Under the pieces are notes generated by a model. The model was not told the DNA's origin, made no database searches, and worked only from the letters and a program-made list of their open reading frames with translations. 14,058 bases of DNA from Nitrospira_G sp035457545 (GTDB taxonomy: Bacteria > Nitrospirota > Nitrospiria > Nitrospirales > Nitrospiraceae), in contig DATIBM010000207.1 in the NCBI GenBank assembly GCA_035457545.1, forward strand, positions 1-14,058. Direction: 5' to 3'. Below are positions 1 through 6,459 of this stretch, piece by piece. The position numbers and the translations under genes were made by a program. Within the stretch, counting starts at the first letter, position 1; each line of letters begins with the position of its first letter.

Positions 1-1
1 T

Positions 2-94
2 AATGATGGCTTGCTGGATATCGATGCTACGGTCGGCGTGCTCCGTTCTGCTGCTGAAATTCTGGATCGTGCCATTGCAAATGGTTCAAACTGA
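2..94 (+). CDS. 3' end of an unidentified gene
   Basis: An open frame enters from the left edge and ends at TGA (92-94), giving the last 30 residues of a protein. They include IDATVGVLRSAAEILDRAIA, an amphipathic, helix-forming tail. There is no start codon with a ribosome site inside the window, so the gene begins to the left. The piece is too short for me to assign a family, and I cannot exclude that the open frame is accidental. It runs in the same direction as the following toxin-antitoxin pair, 112 nt away. Confidence 0.4.
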   Translation, partial: NDGLLDIDATVGVLRSAAEILDRAIANGSN

Positions 95-155
95 GGTAAG
101 GGGGGGAAGGGCCCGGAGTCATTGTTGGATCGCCTCGCCCCTGTACGGCCCCACG

Positions 156-185
156 TTGCTTTCTCACCCCCTTCTTACTTAGAAT
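156..185 (+). promoter_or_regulatory. Candidate sigma-70 promoter of the DUF433/DUF5615 pair
   Basis: TTGCTT (156-161) and TAGAAT (180-185) are separated by 18 nt. They lie about 20 nt before the DUF433 start codon, leaving a leader of roughly 15 nt with the ribosome site TAAGGG. The -10 matches consensus at five of six positions; the -35 is weak. Confidence 0.35.
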
Positions 186-206
186 TTCACCGGCTAAGGG
201 AATTCT

Positions 207-429
207 ATGGCCCAGCCAGCACATCCTCTCATCACCTCGAGCCCCGATATCATGGGCGGCACACCTGTGTTTCGCGGGACCCGCGTGCCTGTCCAAACCC
301 TCATCGAGTATTTGGAGGGGGGGGCAGACGATCGACGACTTCCTTGAAGGATTTCCGACTGTCACTCGTGAGCAGGTCATCGCCTTCCTCGAAGAGGCCA
401 AGGCCCGAATGGTGGCCATCGCCTCGTGA
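207..429 (+). pseudogene. DUF433 antitoxin, frameshifted in a poly-G tract
   Basis: The start ATG is preceded by TAAGGG. The N-terminal frame reads SSPDIMGGTPVFRGTRVPV, then TLIEYLEGG, the hallmark of DUF433 proteins (small HTH-like antitoxins paired with DUF5615 toxins). A run of eight G (317-324) then shifts the frame and translation ends at TGA 345-347. With seven G the frame continues as QTIDDFLEGFPTVTREQVI, then AFLEEAKARMVAIAS, to the TGA at 427-429. That gives a normal 73-residue family member. The rest of the sequence is well preserved, so the lesion is either very recent, a slippage (phase-variable) site, or a homopolymer sequencing error. The stop overlaps the next gene's GTG start by 4 nt (GTGA), typical of a translationally coupled antitoxin-toxin pair. 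Confidence 0.85.
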
Positions 430-698
430 AGGTTCTCCTGGACGAGTGCATCGACCGTCGTTTGGCCAAGGAGATTGAAGGCCATGACGTGGTCACTGTG
501 CCACAAGCTGGTTGGGCCGGTATCAAGAACGGCAATCTGCTGAGGCTGGCTGAAGATCAGTTTGATGTGTTCGTGACGGTTGATCGCAATCTCTCGTTCC
601 AACAGAGTCTTCCGCAATTCGCCATCGCTGTGGTCATCCTTCAGGCGCCGACGAATCGTTTGAAGGGGTCATATCTTGGGGGCAGGCATGACTATTGA
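426..698 (+). CDS. DUF5615 (Mut7-C/PIN-like) toxin
   Basis: A 90-residue protein starting MKVLLDECIDRRLAKEIEGH, with GWAGIKNGNLLRLAE and FDVFVTVDRNL. These are the conserved segments of the DUF5615 PIN-like family, whose acidic residues (here D6, E7 and D54) are presumed to form a metal-dependent RNase site. The family is the usual partner of DUF433 and is classed as a putative TA toxin. It starts with GTG at 426, overlapping the DUF433 stop. The C-terminus diverges after APTNRL (ending KGSYLGGRHDY), and as far as I recall family members are usually some 20 residues longer. The tail may therefore be lost or replaced. If the antitoxin is truly broken, an active toxin would be unpaired, which makes a weak or inactive toxin plausible. 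Confidence 0.8.
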   Translation: MKVLLDECIDRRLAKEIEGHDVVTVPQAGWAGIKNGNLLRLAEDQFDVFVTVDRNLSFQQSLPQFAIAVVILQAPTNRLKGSYLGGRHDY

Positions 699-1094
699 CT
701 TTCCGGGGCGTGGTCGCAGGGAATGAGGCGTTTCAAGACGAAATCGGCCACGTTGTAGGAAGGTGGCTGAAGGGGGGAACCCGGAGGGACCGAAAGCGAG
801 CCGACCGCTCACCTGAAATCGGACTCTGCCCCGTATTTGACTCAATCAGACGGCAGTTCCTGCCATACGACCTCCATTGGTCCGCTCCTCTCTCGAGGAG
901 TTCCTGATTCCCAAACACGAACAATCGGATGGATTGTCGGAAAAAGACAAGAGGGTGTCTTTCAATGAGCCCCGCCCCGTCAGCTAGCGCCTATTGGCCC
1001 GCACGAGAGATCGGTGAAGTAGCGGACCGCTCTCCTTGAGCTCTTGTACCCCCCCTGCTACGATCAAGTCACAAACGAGCCACGCGGAGGTCCC
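699..1094. other. Gene-free stretch between DUF5615 and Uma2 genes
   Basis: No convincing gene is seen in either strand. One short open frame ends at the TAG near 991 and contains LEEFLIPKHEQ. This faintly resembles the LLEEFL start of HigA-type antitoxins, but no helix-turn-helix follows, so I treat it as noise or a relic. No strong hairpin or promoter stands out. The Shine-Dalgarno of the Uma2 gene (CGGAGG, 1085-1090) closes the interval. Confidence 0.5.
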
Positions 1095-1655
1095 GTGTCC
1101 ACGCAACCCCGCTCAACGAAGCTGACGTACGAGGATTATCTCCTCTTCCCCGATGACGGGAAGCGCCACGAGCTGATCCGGGGAGATCACTCCATGACTC
1201 CTGCGCCGAGTACCAAGCATCAGCGCATTTCGCGCAATCTCGTGATCGCCATGGGCGCGTTTATTCGCCAGCACGCACTTGGGGAACTGTTCGATGCCCC
1301 TTGCGACGTCATCTTGTCCGATGAAGACGTGGTCCAGCCGGATGTCTTGTTCGTCACTTCGGCCAGGAAGGGCATAGTGACCGAAGACAACATCAAGGGA
1401 GCGCCGGATCTCGTCGTGGAAATCCTCTCCGATGCCACCCGCAAGAAGGACGAAGTGACTAAGCGCAAGCTCTATGAGCGCTTCGGCGTGAGCGAATACT
1501 GGATTGTGGATCCTGAGCTTGAGACAGTGAAAGTGTTTCGGCTCGGCGACCACCGGTATATTCGGACGGCTGAGCTTTCGACCGAAGCGCACGACACGCT
1601 CACCACGCCCCTCCTTCCGGAGTTCCGTCTCCCGCTCGCCGACCTGTTCGAGTAA
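1095..1655 (+). CDS. Uma2-family (DUF820) putative endonuclease
   Basis: A 186-residue protein of the Uma2/DUF820 family, a PD-(D/E)XK-fold group abundant in cyanobacteria and other phyla whose substrate is generally unknown. Recognisable blocks in order are LTYEDYLLFPDDGKRHELI (10-28), MTPAPSTKHQRISRNL (34-49), QPDVLFV with D83, APDLVVEILS with E109, a lysine-rich stretch (KKDEVTKRKL), and YERFGVSEYWIVDP (127-140). D83, E109 and a following Lys are the likely catalytic set. The usual 'GE' after HELI is 'GD' here. I chose GTG 1095 because CGGAGG lies 4 nt upstream; an upstream TTG at 1044 has no ribosome site and adds unconserved residues. It stands alone next to a TA pair. The fold family is certain; nuclease activity is inferred. 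Confidence 0.88.
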   Translation: MSTQPRSTKLTYEDYLLFPDDGKRHELIRGDHSMTPAPSTKHQRISRNLVIAMGAFIRQHALGELFDAPCDVILSDEDVVQPDVLFVTSARKGIVTEDNIKGAPDLVVEILSDATRKKDEVTKRKLYERFGVSEYWIVDPELETVKVFRLGDHRYIRTAELSTEAHDTLTTPLLPEFRLPLADLFE

Positions 1656-1707
1656 CTCTGTGAAAGGCAAGATCCTTCTTGACTAGGGGCCCTGACGGCG
1701 TGGCTCC

Positions 1708-2109
1708 CTACTTCTTGAACAGATTGTCGAGCGCCCGGCGAGCCTCGTCAGCGCGCCCTGGGCCCGCTGAGGTTTCGCGCTCAACGGTTGTGCGCAATGA
1801 AAAGAAGGCGCACTCGTTGCGGGCGCGCTTGTCGGCGATACGCTCCGGGATGGGCTGGGTGCATTCGAACCGCTGGCCAGGAGCGAAATGGGTGCACTGC
1901 TGGCAGGCATGCAGCTCGGCTTTACATTTGGGACATTGGCTGCGCGCATCGGTCAGCGGCGGGAGTTGCGTTCCGCAGTCTGCGCAGCGGACGACGGTTC
2001 GGCTCTGAAGCGGAGCGGGCGTGCGTGACGCGGACGGCCCCTCGGGCTTTCCTCCTCCTGCCTTTTCGGATTCGCGATACCCTCGCTGGCCGTATTTTCT
2101 GTCCGCCAT
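1708..2109 (-). CDS. Small eight-Cys zinc-ribbon protein, function unknown
   Basis: A 133-residue cytosolic protein. After a polar, probably disordered N-terminus (1-38) come CxxC pairs C42/C45 and C59/C62, a classic zinc ribbon. A second cysteine module follows (C69/C72, C83, C100), reading CxxC-x3-F then FECTQPIPERI and NECAFF. It ends in ARRALDNLFKK. From memory this two-module layout and C-terminus recur in small uncharacterised proteins of several Gram-negative phyla. There is no signal peptide. ATG 2109 is preferred over GTG 2118 because the 9-nt stretch GAGGTGATC, 8 nt upstream of the ATG when aligned on GAGG, matches the anti-Shine-Dalgarno sequence exactly. The GTG is inside that site. 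Likely roles such as nucleic-acid or protein binding are inference only. Confidence 0.75.
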   Translation of the reverse strand: MADRKYGQRGYRESEKAGGGKPEGPSASRTPAPLQSRTVVRCADCGTQLPPLTDARSQCPKCKAELHACQQCTHFAPGQRFECTQPIPERIADKRARNECAFFSLRTTVERETSAGPGRADEARRALDNLFKK

Positions 2110-2259
2110 CGCGATCACCTCGATTTACAGCTTCAGTCTACTCCTTCTGAAACCGCCCCACGAGTGCCTGCCGTGATGGCCTGTGGGGTGAGCCGGACGC
2201 GCCTCCTTGCGGCTTACCGAACAACGCTCAAAAGGACGAAACCTTCCTCCGCCTACGAA

Positions 2260-2280
2260 TGACGCATGACGCTTGACGGA
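2260..2280 (+). repeat. Period-7 TGACGnn repeat, copy 1
   Basis: TGACG begins at 2260, 2267 and 2274, giving three heptamers (TGACGCA, TGACGCT, TGACGGA). It lies just beyond the 3' end of the cupredoxin gene. The same unit recurs at 3609-3636 and, on the opposite strand, at 6909-6941. Confidence 0.8.
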
Positions 2281-2289
2281 AAGGGCACG

Positions 2290-2745
2290 CTACGCCGACG
2301 GCAGGTCCAGCGTATACAGCTCGCCCTTCATCTGTTGGTGCAGATCGCACCGGAAGGAATAGCTGCCGCCGCGTTCCGGCGTGAAATAGATCACGAGCGT
2401 CTTGCCCGGATCGACGTAGACCCCTTCGATGCCCGTGCCGTAAGCCGAGACTCCCTCGCCTTCCACGCTGAGCGACAACTGCGCGAACACCGGCGCCGTG
2501 AAGCCGTGCCGGACGATGTCCTGGTTGCGCAGGATGATCGCGGTCGGCGTCCCGAGACGGACCGTGCCCGGCTTGCCGAGCACGAAGGCATATTCCTGCA
2601 TGGTAATTTCGATCCGCTGCACATCGACCGGTTGTGCCGCAGGGGCGCCGGCGGTGTGGACGGCCTCGCCGGAGGCCGCGGCCTGGGTCAACCAGGCCAA
2701 CAGTGAGACGATGGACGTGACCAGGGTCCGGGCCAGTTGTGACAT
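2290..2745 (-). CDS. Exported single-domain cupredoxin
   Basis: A 151-residue protein. Residues 1-25 form a Sec-type signal peptide (hydrophobic core LVTSIVSLLAWLT, then AAASGEA), so it acts in the periplasm or outer envelope. The mature part is a cupredoxin beta-barrel with H80 (IVRHGFTAP) and the C-terminal loop FRCDLHQQMKG, carrying C133, H136 and M139. H-C-H-M is a complete mononuclear type 1 copper ligand set. It is likely a small electron carrier or copper-binding protein; the redox partner is unknown. ATG 2745 is chosen because AAGGAG lies 8 nt upstream and the signal peptide begins there. It follows the NTF2-like exported gene by 64 nt on the same strand, so the two may be co-transcribed. 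Confidence 0.85.
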   Translation of the reverse strand: MSQLARTLVTSIVSLLAWLTQAAASGEAVHTAGAPAAQPVDVQRIEITMQEYAFVLGKPGTVRLGTPTAIILRNQDIVRHGFTAPVFAQLSLSVEGEGVSAYGTGIEGVYVDPGKTLVIYFTPERGGSYSFRCDLHQQMKGELYTLDLPSA

Positions 2746-2809
2746 CGATGGGTCTCCTTCAGGTCGAGAAACGGACACGGTACACGTGAGGCTTCAGCAT
2801 CAACCACTC

Positions 2810-3355
2810 TTAAAACAGCGGATGCGGCGCGCTGCCGAAGAGGCGCGGTCTCGCGGACGCGCCCTTGGACGAGCCCACGATTCGCCACTCCCCATCTTCC
2901 TTGGCGAGGTGATGCACTTCCTGATGCCAACTGTCGATCGGGATACGTTCCTTCGAGTTCTTGCTCGTGGCCCAGAGCGCGCCGCTGCAGGTGATCTCCA
3001 CCGTCATGTTGTTGCCCTCGCCAGAGGTTCGAATGGCGGAAAACGTATGGATGTTGGCGATGAATTCGTAATCGCTTAAGAGTTCGGCCCAGATCTTCCT
3101 GAGGTCCTCCTTCTTGAATCCATGATGGTTGTATCGCTCACTGTAGATGCCCATCAATTCATCGAGATTGCGTGAACGAATGGCTTCCTGCGCTTGGTCG
3201 AAGGCACTGGTGAGTTCAAGGACGGTCTGTCGGTCCGCTTCCACCGTCGCGTCGGGCAAAATCTGAGTCATAGCCGACACCGGCAGAGCCATCAGGGCGT
3301 TCCCGACAAACAGACACAACAGGCATCCGCACACCATCGTCTGGGCTCGTGTCAT
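2810..3355 (-). CDS. Exported NTF2-like (SnoaL/DUF4440-type) protein
   Basis: A 181-residue protein with an N-terminal signal peptide (MVCGCLLCLFVGNALMALPV, cleavage probable near VSA/MTQ). The mature region is typical of NTF2-like cone folds: an N-terminal helix (LTSAFDQAQEAIRSRNLDEL), then MGIYSERYNHHGFKK, strands with VEITCSGALWATS, and a closing HHLAKEDGEWRIVGSS. The last two blocks resemble the 'W.I..H' strand of SnoaL/DUF4440 proteins. No catalytic residues can be named; such folds bind small ligands or serve as scaffolds. ATG 3355 has AAAGGAG 8 nt upstream. It is co-directional with the downstream cupredoxin. The fold call is moderate and the function unknown. Confidence 0.7.
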   Translation of the reverse strand: MTRAQTMVCGCLLCLFVGNALMALPVSAMTQILPDATVEADRQTVLELTSAFDQAQEAIRSRNLDELMGIYSERYNHHGFKKEDLRKIWAELLSDYEFIANIHTFSAIRTSGEGNNMTVEITCSGALWATSKNSKERIPIDSWHQEVHHLAKEDGEWRIVGSSKGASARPRLFGSAPHPLF

Positions 3356-3686
3356 GGGCGCGCTCCTTTCGCAACCGGATCATTGCCGACGTGTGCAGTT
3401 CTCGGTCGCAGGTCTTGGCATCATGTTCTGACGAGTCTCTCGGATGCACAGCCGGTCTCCGCCTATCGTCTCATAATCCGTCGGGATTCTGAAGCAGATG
3501 GTCTGCAGTCCGGGGACAGGGCCGGTAACGTCGGAGCAGGGAGGGACGACAATCGTCAACCGGGAAGGTGCCCGAAGCCCGGTCTTGCATCTCCTTTCCC
3601 CGGACGACTGACGAATGACGCTTGACGCATGACGATAGTTTGGGGCGCCGCGATCACCTGCCAGGCGGACTTCTCTAAACATTCGG
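3356..3686. other. Gene-free interval upstream of the NTF2-like gene
   Basis: No gene is supported here. A 100-codon minus-strand frame (3380-3682) has no family signature and no ribosome site. The interval holds the ribosome site and presumably the promoter of the NTF2-like gene at its left end. In the middle is a small dyad (GACGA-CAA-TCGTC near 3550). At 3609-3636 is a block of TGACGnn heptamers, just past the 3' end of the Usp gene. Confidence 0.5.
3609..3636 (+). repeat. Period-7 TGACGnn repeat, copy 2
   Basis: TGACG starts at 3609, 3616, 3623 and 3630, exactly 7 nt apart (TGACGAA, TGACGCT, TGACGCA, TGACGAT). As with copy 1, it lies a short distance beyond the stop codon of a minus-strand gene (the Usp gene ends at 3687). 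Confidence 0.85.
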
Positions 3687-4592
3687 CTAGATCTGCCGGC
3701 GCTTCACGACCAAGACCGAACAGGGGGCGTACTTCAACACGCTTTCCGCCACGCTGCCCAGTTCGAGTCGCTCCGTGCCCTCCAGCCCACGCGAACCGAC
3801 GATGATGAGGTCGGCTTTGAGTTGCTCCGCATGCTGGAGAATCTGCTCGCTCGTATGCCCGGTGCGCACTTCCGTTGTGACGCTGCACCCGGTTTTCAAA
3901 ACCTGGTCCCGGTACTGATTCACCAGTTTCTGAGCGCGGTCGAGCTGAGGGCGAGTGAGGTCTTGAAGTTGAGAGGCTGGCAGAACCTGCGCCGCCATCT
4001 CCGTCAACCCGTCGCCTGCGACGGAGAGCACCGACACATGGGTCGCCTCCTGAAACAACCGCTGGCAGGCGAACTCGCAAGCTCGTTGCGAATGTTTGGA
4101 GCCGTCCACGGCGAGCACGACCCGGTCGAGCGAGGCGAGGGGGCGTTTGACGATCAGAACGGGACAGGGCGCCTGTGTGAGCACGTGACGCGAGACGCTG
4201 CCCAAAAGAAATCCCCGGATATCGCTTAATCCCCGTGAACCGAGAATCACGAGATCGGTCCGGCGCCGTCTCGCTTGCGCCACGATGCTGGTAGCCGGAC
4301 GACCATGAGCAAGGGCGGTTTCGATCTTGGTCTTGGCGCTGGTGCCACCCTGACCCAGCGCCACCGATGCAGCCTGGGCCATCTGACGCAGCAGCGTCGT
4401 CCCTCGCTCATCCAGCGCACGGATGACCCGAGCCACTCGCGCTGGGCTGGGGGAACCGGACGATCTCGGCAGGCGAGGCTCAACGGTGTGGAACAACAGC
4501 ACCCGCTCCGGAGGCCGGTCTGCCAGCACCCGCAAGGCCTCCACTCCCCAACGTGAATACTCGGACCCATCGACGGCGCACAGGATGTTCAT
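3687..4592 (-). CDS. Tandem universal stress protein (two UspA domains)
   Basis: A 301-residue cytosolic protein made of two UspA (alpha/beta Rossmann-like) domains, about 1-150 and 154-298. Each begins with the strand and Asp typical of Usp (ILCAVDGS, VVLAVDGS). Each ends with the ATP-binding motif G-x2-G-x9-G-S: G118SRG121...G131S and G266SRG269...G279S, both intact. Each motif is followed by APC, a PVLIVK or SVLVVK strand and a basic end. Both halves are therefore of the ATP-binding subtype, usually linked to stress survival and energy limitation. The start is ATG 4592, with GGGAGGG just upstream, rather than in-frame starts further out. It is divergent from the plus-strand cluster of the 123-aa protein, CBS and YbaK genes. 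Confidence 0.93.
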   Translation of the reverse strand: MNILCAVDGSEYSRWGVEALRVLADRPPERVLLFHTVEPRLPRSSGSPSPARVARVIRALDERGTTLLRQMAQAASVALGQGGTSAKTKIETALAHGRPATSIVAQARRRRTDLVILGSRGLSDIRGFLLGSVSRHVLTQAPCPVLIVKRPLASLDRVVLAVDGSKHSQRACEFACQRLFQEATHVSVLSVAGDGLTEMAAQVLPASQLQDLTRPQLDRAQKLVNQYRDQVLKTGCSVTTEVRTGHTSEQILQHAEQLKADLIIVGSRGLEGTERLELGSVAESVLKYAPCSVLVVKRRQI

Positions 4593-4967
4593 GATGCCCT
4601 CCCGTTCTTGCGCTCGGTTCATCGGCCCTTGACGGAGGGCGACATCCATGAAACGGAACGATCGCTCGGTTGAAATGGGAATGCCGTTCCCTGCCTCGCC
4701 GGTCAGGCCTCCCGACTGAAGCCTGCATCACACGTGCCCGAGTCAAGGAAGCGTAACGGGAACGGCGCGATTGGAGCCGATGGCCCTATCATGAAATCAA
4801 AAGGGATTCTGTCAGAAGCGCGCCTGCGGCCTTTTGCGTCATGTTGAAAGGGGATCGTTGGGGCAATTGTCGCCAGGAACGTGGCGAACGGGGAAGGCCG
4901 CCATTCCTAACAAAAGACCGACAGAAGGCCCGCAAAGGGTTTGGAACGGAGCCTGGAAGGTCGGACG
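4593..4967. other. Divergent intergenic region, Usp / 123-aa gene
   Basis: About 375 bp between oppositely oriented start codons, so promoters for both directions should lie here. The only clear structure is a perfect hairpin, TCGCCA (4870-4875) with TGGCGA (4882-4887) and a 6-nt loop, about 80 nt before the 123-aa gene. On the Usp strand a TTGACT occurs near 4740 without a good -10 at 17 nt. I see no convincing gene. Confidence 0.45.
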
Positions 4968-5339
4968 ATGGCATTCGCTTTGCGTTACATCAGCGATCAG
5001 CCCGACCGTCCGCGCGAGGGTGAGGCGGTGTCGATCGTATTGGATGAGTTGGAGCAAGGTGCCTATCGTCCATTTGTCGATGTGTTGCGCCTGTCGACCA
5101 TTACCCCCCGTCCCTCGCTGGATGAAGCCGGGTTACGCCGCTGTCCCGACGGCCAGATCCTCGTCCCGGTGACGGTGGATGCCGAACGACCCTCCTTGTC
5201 ATTGGCGATGTTGATGGCGCATAAATCCGACTACCTCTATCGGCGCAGCGGTTGCCGGCTCATCCTGACCCAGCGACCGTTGCGCGATCCGGACAAGCAA
5301 GTCTATGTCTGGAACGGGACCTGGCAGACGTTGGAGTGA
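4968..5339 (+). CDS. Conserved-looking 123-aa protein, unrecognised
   Basis: A 123-residue soluble protein; I do not recognise the family. It starts MAFALRYISDQPDRPREGEA, continues with an alpha/beta-looking stretch (VSIVLDELEQGAYRPFVDVL), and ends in LILTQRPLRDPDKQVYVWNG followed by TWQTLE. There is no signal peptide, membrane segment or metal motif. ATG 4968 is chosen because GGAAGG sits 7 nt upstream; an in-frame TTG at 4941 has no ribosome site. It ends 39 nt before the first CBS-pair gene on the same strand, so the two are probably co-transcribed. A role connected with that adenine-nucleotide sensor is a reasonable guess, no more. Confidence 0.65.
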   Translation: MAFALRYISDQPDRPREGEAVSIVLDELEQGAYRPFVDVLRLSTITPRPSLDEAGLRRCPDGQILVPVTVDAERPSLSLAMLMAHKSDYLYRRSGCRLILTQRPLRDPDKQVYVWNGTWQTLE

Positions 5340-5378
5340 CCCATGCCGGCGCGGCGAGACAGGAAGGAGGCGGGACCC

Positions 5379-5813
5379 ATGGCCAACGAGAGGACACAGC
5401 AATCCGGAGCCAGGCCTGCCGCATTCGACCGGCTCAAGGCCGCGGATCTCATGGAGCGGGCGGTGCAGTCGGCGCATGTGCAGACCAAAGCCGACGTGAT
5501 TGCCTCGATGATGATTGAGGGGTTCGGCGGGGTGCCGATCATCGACGATCGGCGGAGGCTGGCCGGGATCGTGACGGAGTTTGATCTGTTGGCGGCGCTG
5601 GACCAAGGCAAACGGCTCGGAGATCTCTCCGCGGGCGACATCATGACCAAGACCGTGGTGAGCGTAGAGGAGCATACCGACGTGCGCACGCTCCTCTATG
5701 TCCTCCAGACCAACCACGTCATCCGCGTACCCGTCGTGAATCGGGACGGTCTGTTGACCGGCATTGTCGCCAGGCGCGATGTGCTCCAGGGATATCTGGC
5801 CTCGCGGGGATGA
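5379..5813 (+). CDS. Tandem CBS-domain (Bateman module) protein 1
   Basis: A 144-residue protein consisting almost only of two CBS domains (about 22-80 and 86-141), i.e. one Bateman module. Such modules bind adenine nucleotides in the cleft between the repeats. The first repeat has the ribose-contact motif T-x-x-D (T66-EF-D69) after GIV; the second has the degenerate A-RR-D134. Signature blocks are GGVPIIDD, IMTKTVVSVEE and IRVPVVNRDGLLTGIVARRD. ATG 5379 is used because AAGGAGG (5364-5370) lies 8 nt upstream; ATG 5343 is in frame but lacks a site. With no effector domain, it probably acts by binding a partner. A related copy lies at 6460. Confidence 0.92.
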   Translation: MANERTQQSGARPAAFDRLKAADLMERAVQSAHVQTKADVIASMMIEGFGGVPIIDDRRRLAGIVTEFDLLAALDQGKRLGDLSAGDIMTKTVVSVEEHTDVRTLLYVLQTNHVIRVPVVNRDGLLTGIVARRDVLQGYLASRG

Positions 5814-5983
5814 CCGGCATCGGCACGCTCGGATAGCCGCTCCGTGGCAATTGGGCACAGTCCGGGGGGCGAGCCTGCCCCGTTTCGCCACGTGACATGA
5901 GGACGATGGCCTGCCTGCCGGAGCGGCAACATAGATTCTCGGCAGATAGCTGCGCGGCTCGTACAATCCGCCCCATCAAGACC

Positions 5984-5999
5984 TGGCATTTTCCTTGCG
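5984..5999 (+). promoter_or_regulatory. rpoN box: Candidate sigma-54 (-24/-12) promoter
   Basis: TGGCATTTTCCTTGCG matches the layout of the RpoN consensus TGGCAC-N5-TTGCW. GG (5985-5986) and GC (5997-5998) are exactly 10 nt apart, with C/A at the flanking consensus positions and TTGC complete. Deviations are T for C at position 6 and G for W at the end. Transcription would start near 6010, run through the 218-bp structured element and then enter the second CBS gene at 6460. No enhancer-binding protein gene is in the window. Confidence 0.45.
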
Positions 6000-6196
6000 T
6001 TTCGTATAACGTCGTGACAGCGCGGCAGGTGGGTTTCGTCCAACTGCGAGCGCCTCCTGCCGAGTTGATCGTTCAGCGGGGGCGGTCATGGATGTCCGCT
6101 CTGCAAAGGCTCGCTCGTGTCCCCTTCCGTTCGCCGTCCGGTTCCCGATGAATCGGCTCCGATCTCGATTATCCCTTGCCCTTTTTCTGTTCTTAG

Positions 6197-6414
6197 CGCG
6201 CATAATTCATGACGCTTCGTCGCGTTGCACCCGTTGCATCGTGAGGAGCAACGGGTACCCCCGCGTGGAGCCCCGAGAGGCCGAGGCGTACTTGAAACAG
6301 TACGTCGAGGGCGCAAGGGGCGAGCCCGCCTGCTGGCATGCCGTTAAGGCGCATGCCAGCTTGTCGGAGCCGCGAATCCACGATTGCAGCAGAAGTGCTC
6401 ATGAATTATGCGCG
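6197..6414. mobile_element. 218-bp structured element with 16-bp perfect inverted ends
   Basis: CGCGCATAATTCATGA (6197-6212) recurs as an exact inverted copy at 6399-6414. Inside are three hairpins: ACCCGTTGC/GCAACGGGT (6229-6237/6248-6256, 9 bp, 10-nt loop); CGTACT/AGTACG (6287-6292/6299-6304, 6 bp plus two outward pairs including G-T); and GCTGGCATGC/GCATGCCAGC (6332-6341/6351-6360, 10 bp, 9-nt loop). No protein is encoded. Short size, terminal inverted repeats and lack of a transposase fit a MITE-like non-autonomous element. The flanks TTAG (left) and TGAG (right) are at best an imperfect target duplication. The internal hairpins would also suit a structured RNA. The structure is seen directly; the class is inference. 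Confidence 0.6.
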
Positions 6415-6459
6415 TGAGCCCCAGACCGATTGACAGCGCGAAGGCGCGGGAGGTGAGCC

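Larger units (their letters stand above)
5814..6459. other. 650-bp gene-free region between the two CBS genes
   Basis: This is the longest non-coding interval of the window. Frames here (84 and 109 codons on plus, about 75 on minus) have no family features or ribosome sites. It contains the sigma-54-like site (5984-5999) and the structured inverted-repeat element (6197-6414), both listed separately. A strong ribosome site GGGAGGTGA (6448-6456) serves CBS gene 2. Confidence 0.6.

Noticed and set aside
733..991. HigA-like antitoxin or other small gene
   Set aside because: LEEFLIP alone resembles HigA; no helix-turn-helix, ribosome site or start supports it.
2156..2188. Terminator between the cupredoxin and zinc-ribbon genes
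   Set aside because: CCCCAC/GTGGGG is only 6 bp with a 21-nt loop and no U-run.
3380..3682. 100-codon minus-strand frame upstream of the NTF2-like gene
   Set aside because: No family signature or ribosome site, and it contains the TGACG repeat block.
5199..5966. 255-codon minus-strand frame
   Set aside because: Antisense to the 123-aa protein and CBS gene 1, both with good ribosome sites.
6197..6414. Integron attC site or cassette
   Set aside because: GTTAAGG in the loop at 6343-6349 resembles GTTRRRY, but the last base fails. The matching RYYYAAC partner and the bulged attC layout are absent, and no integrase is present.
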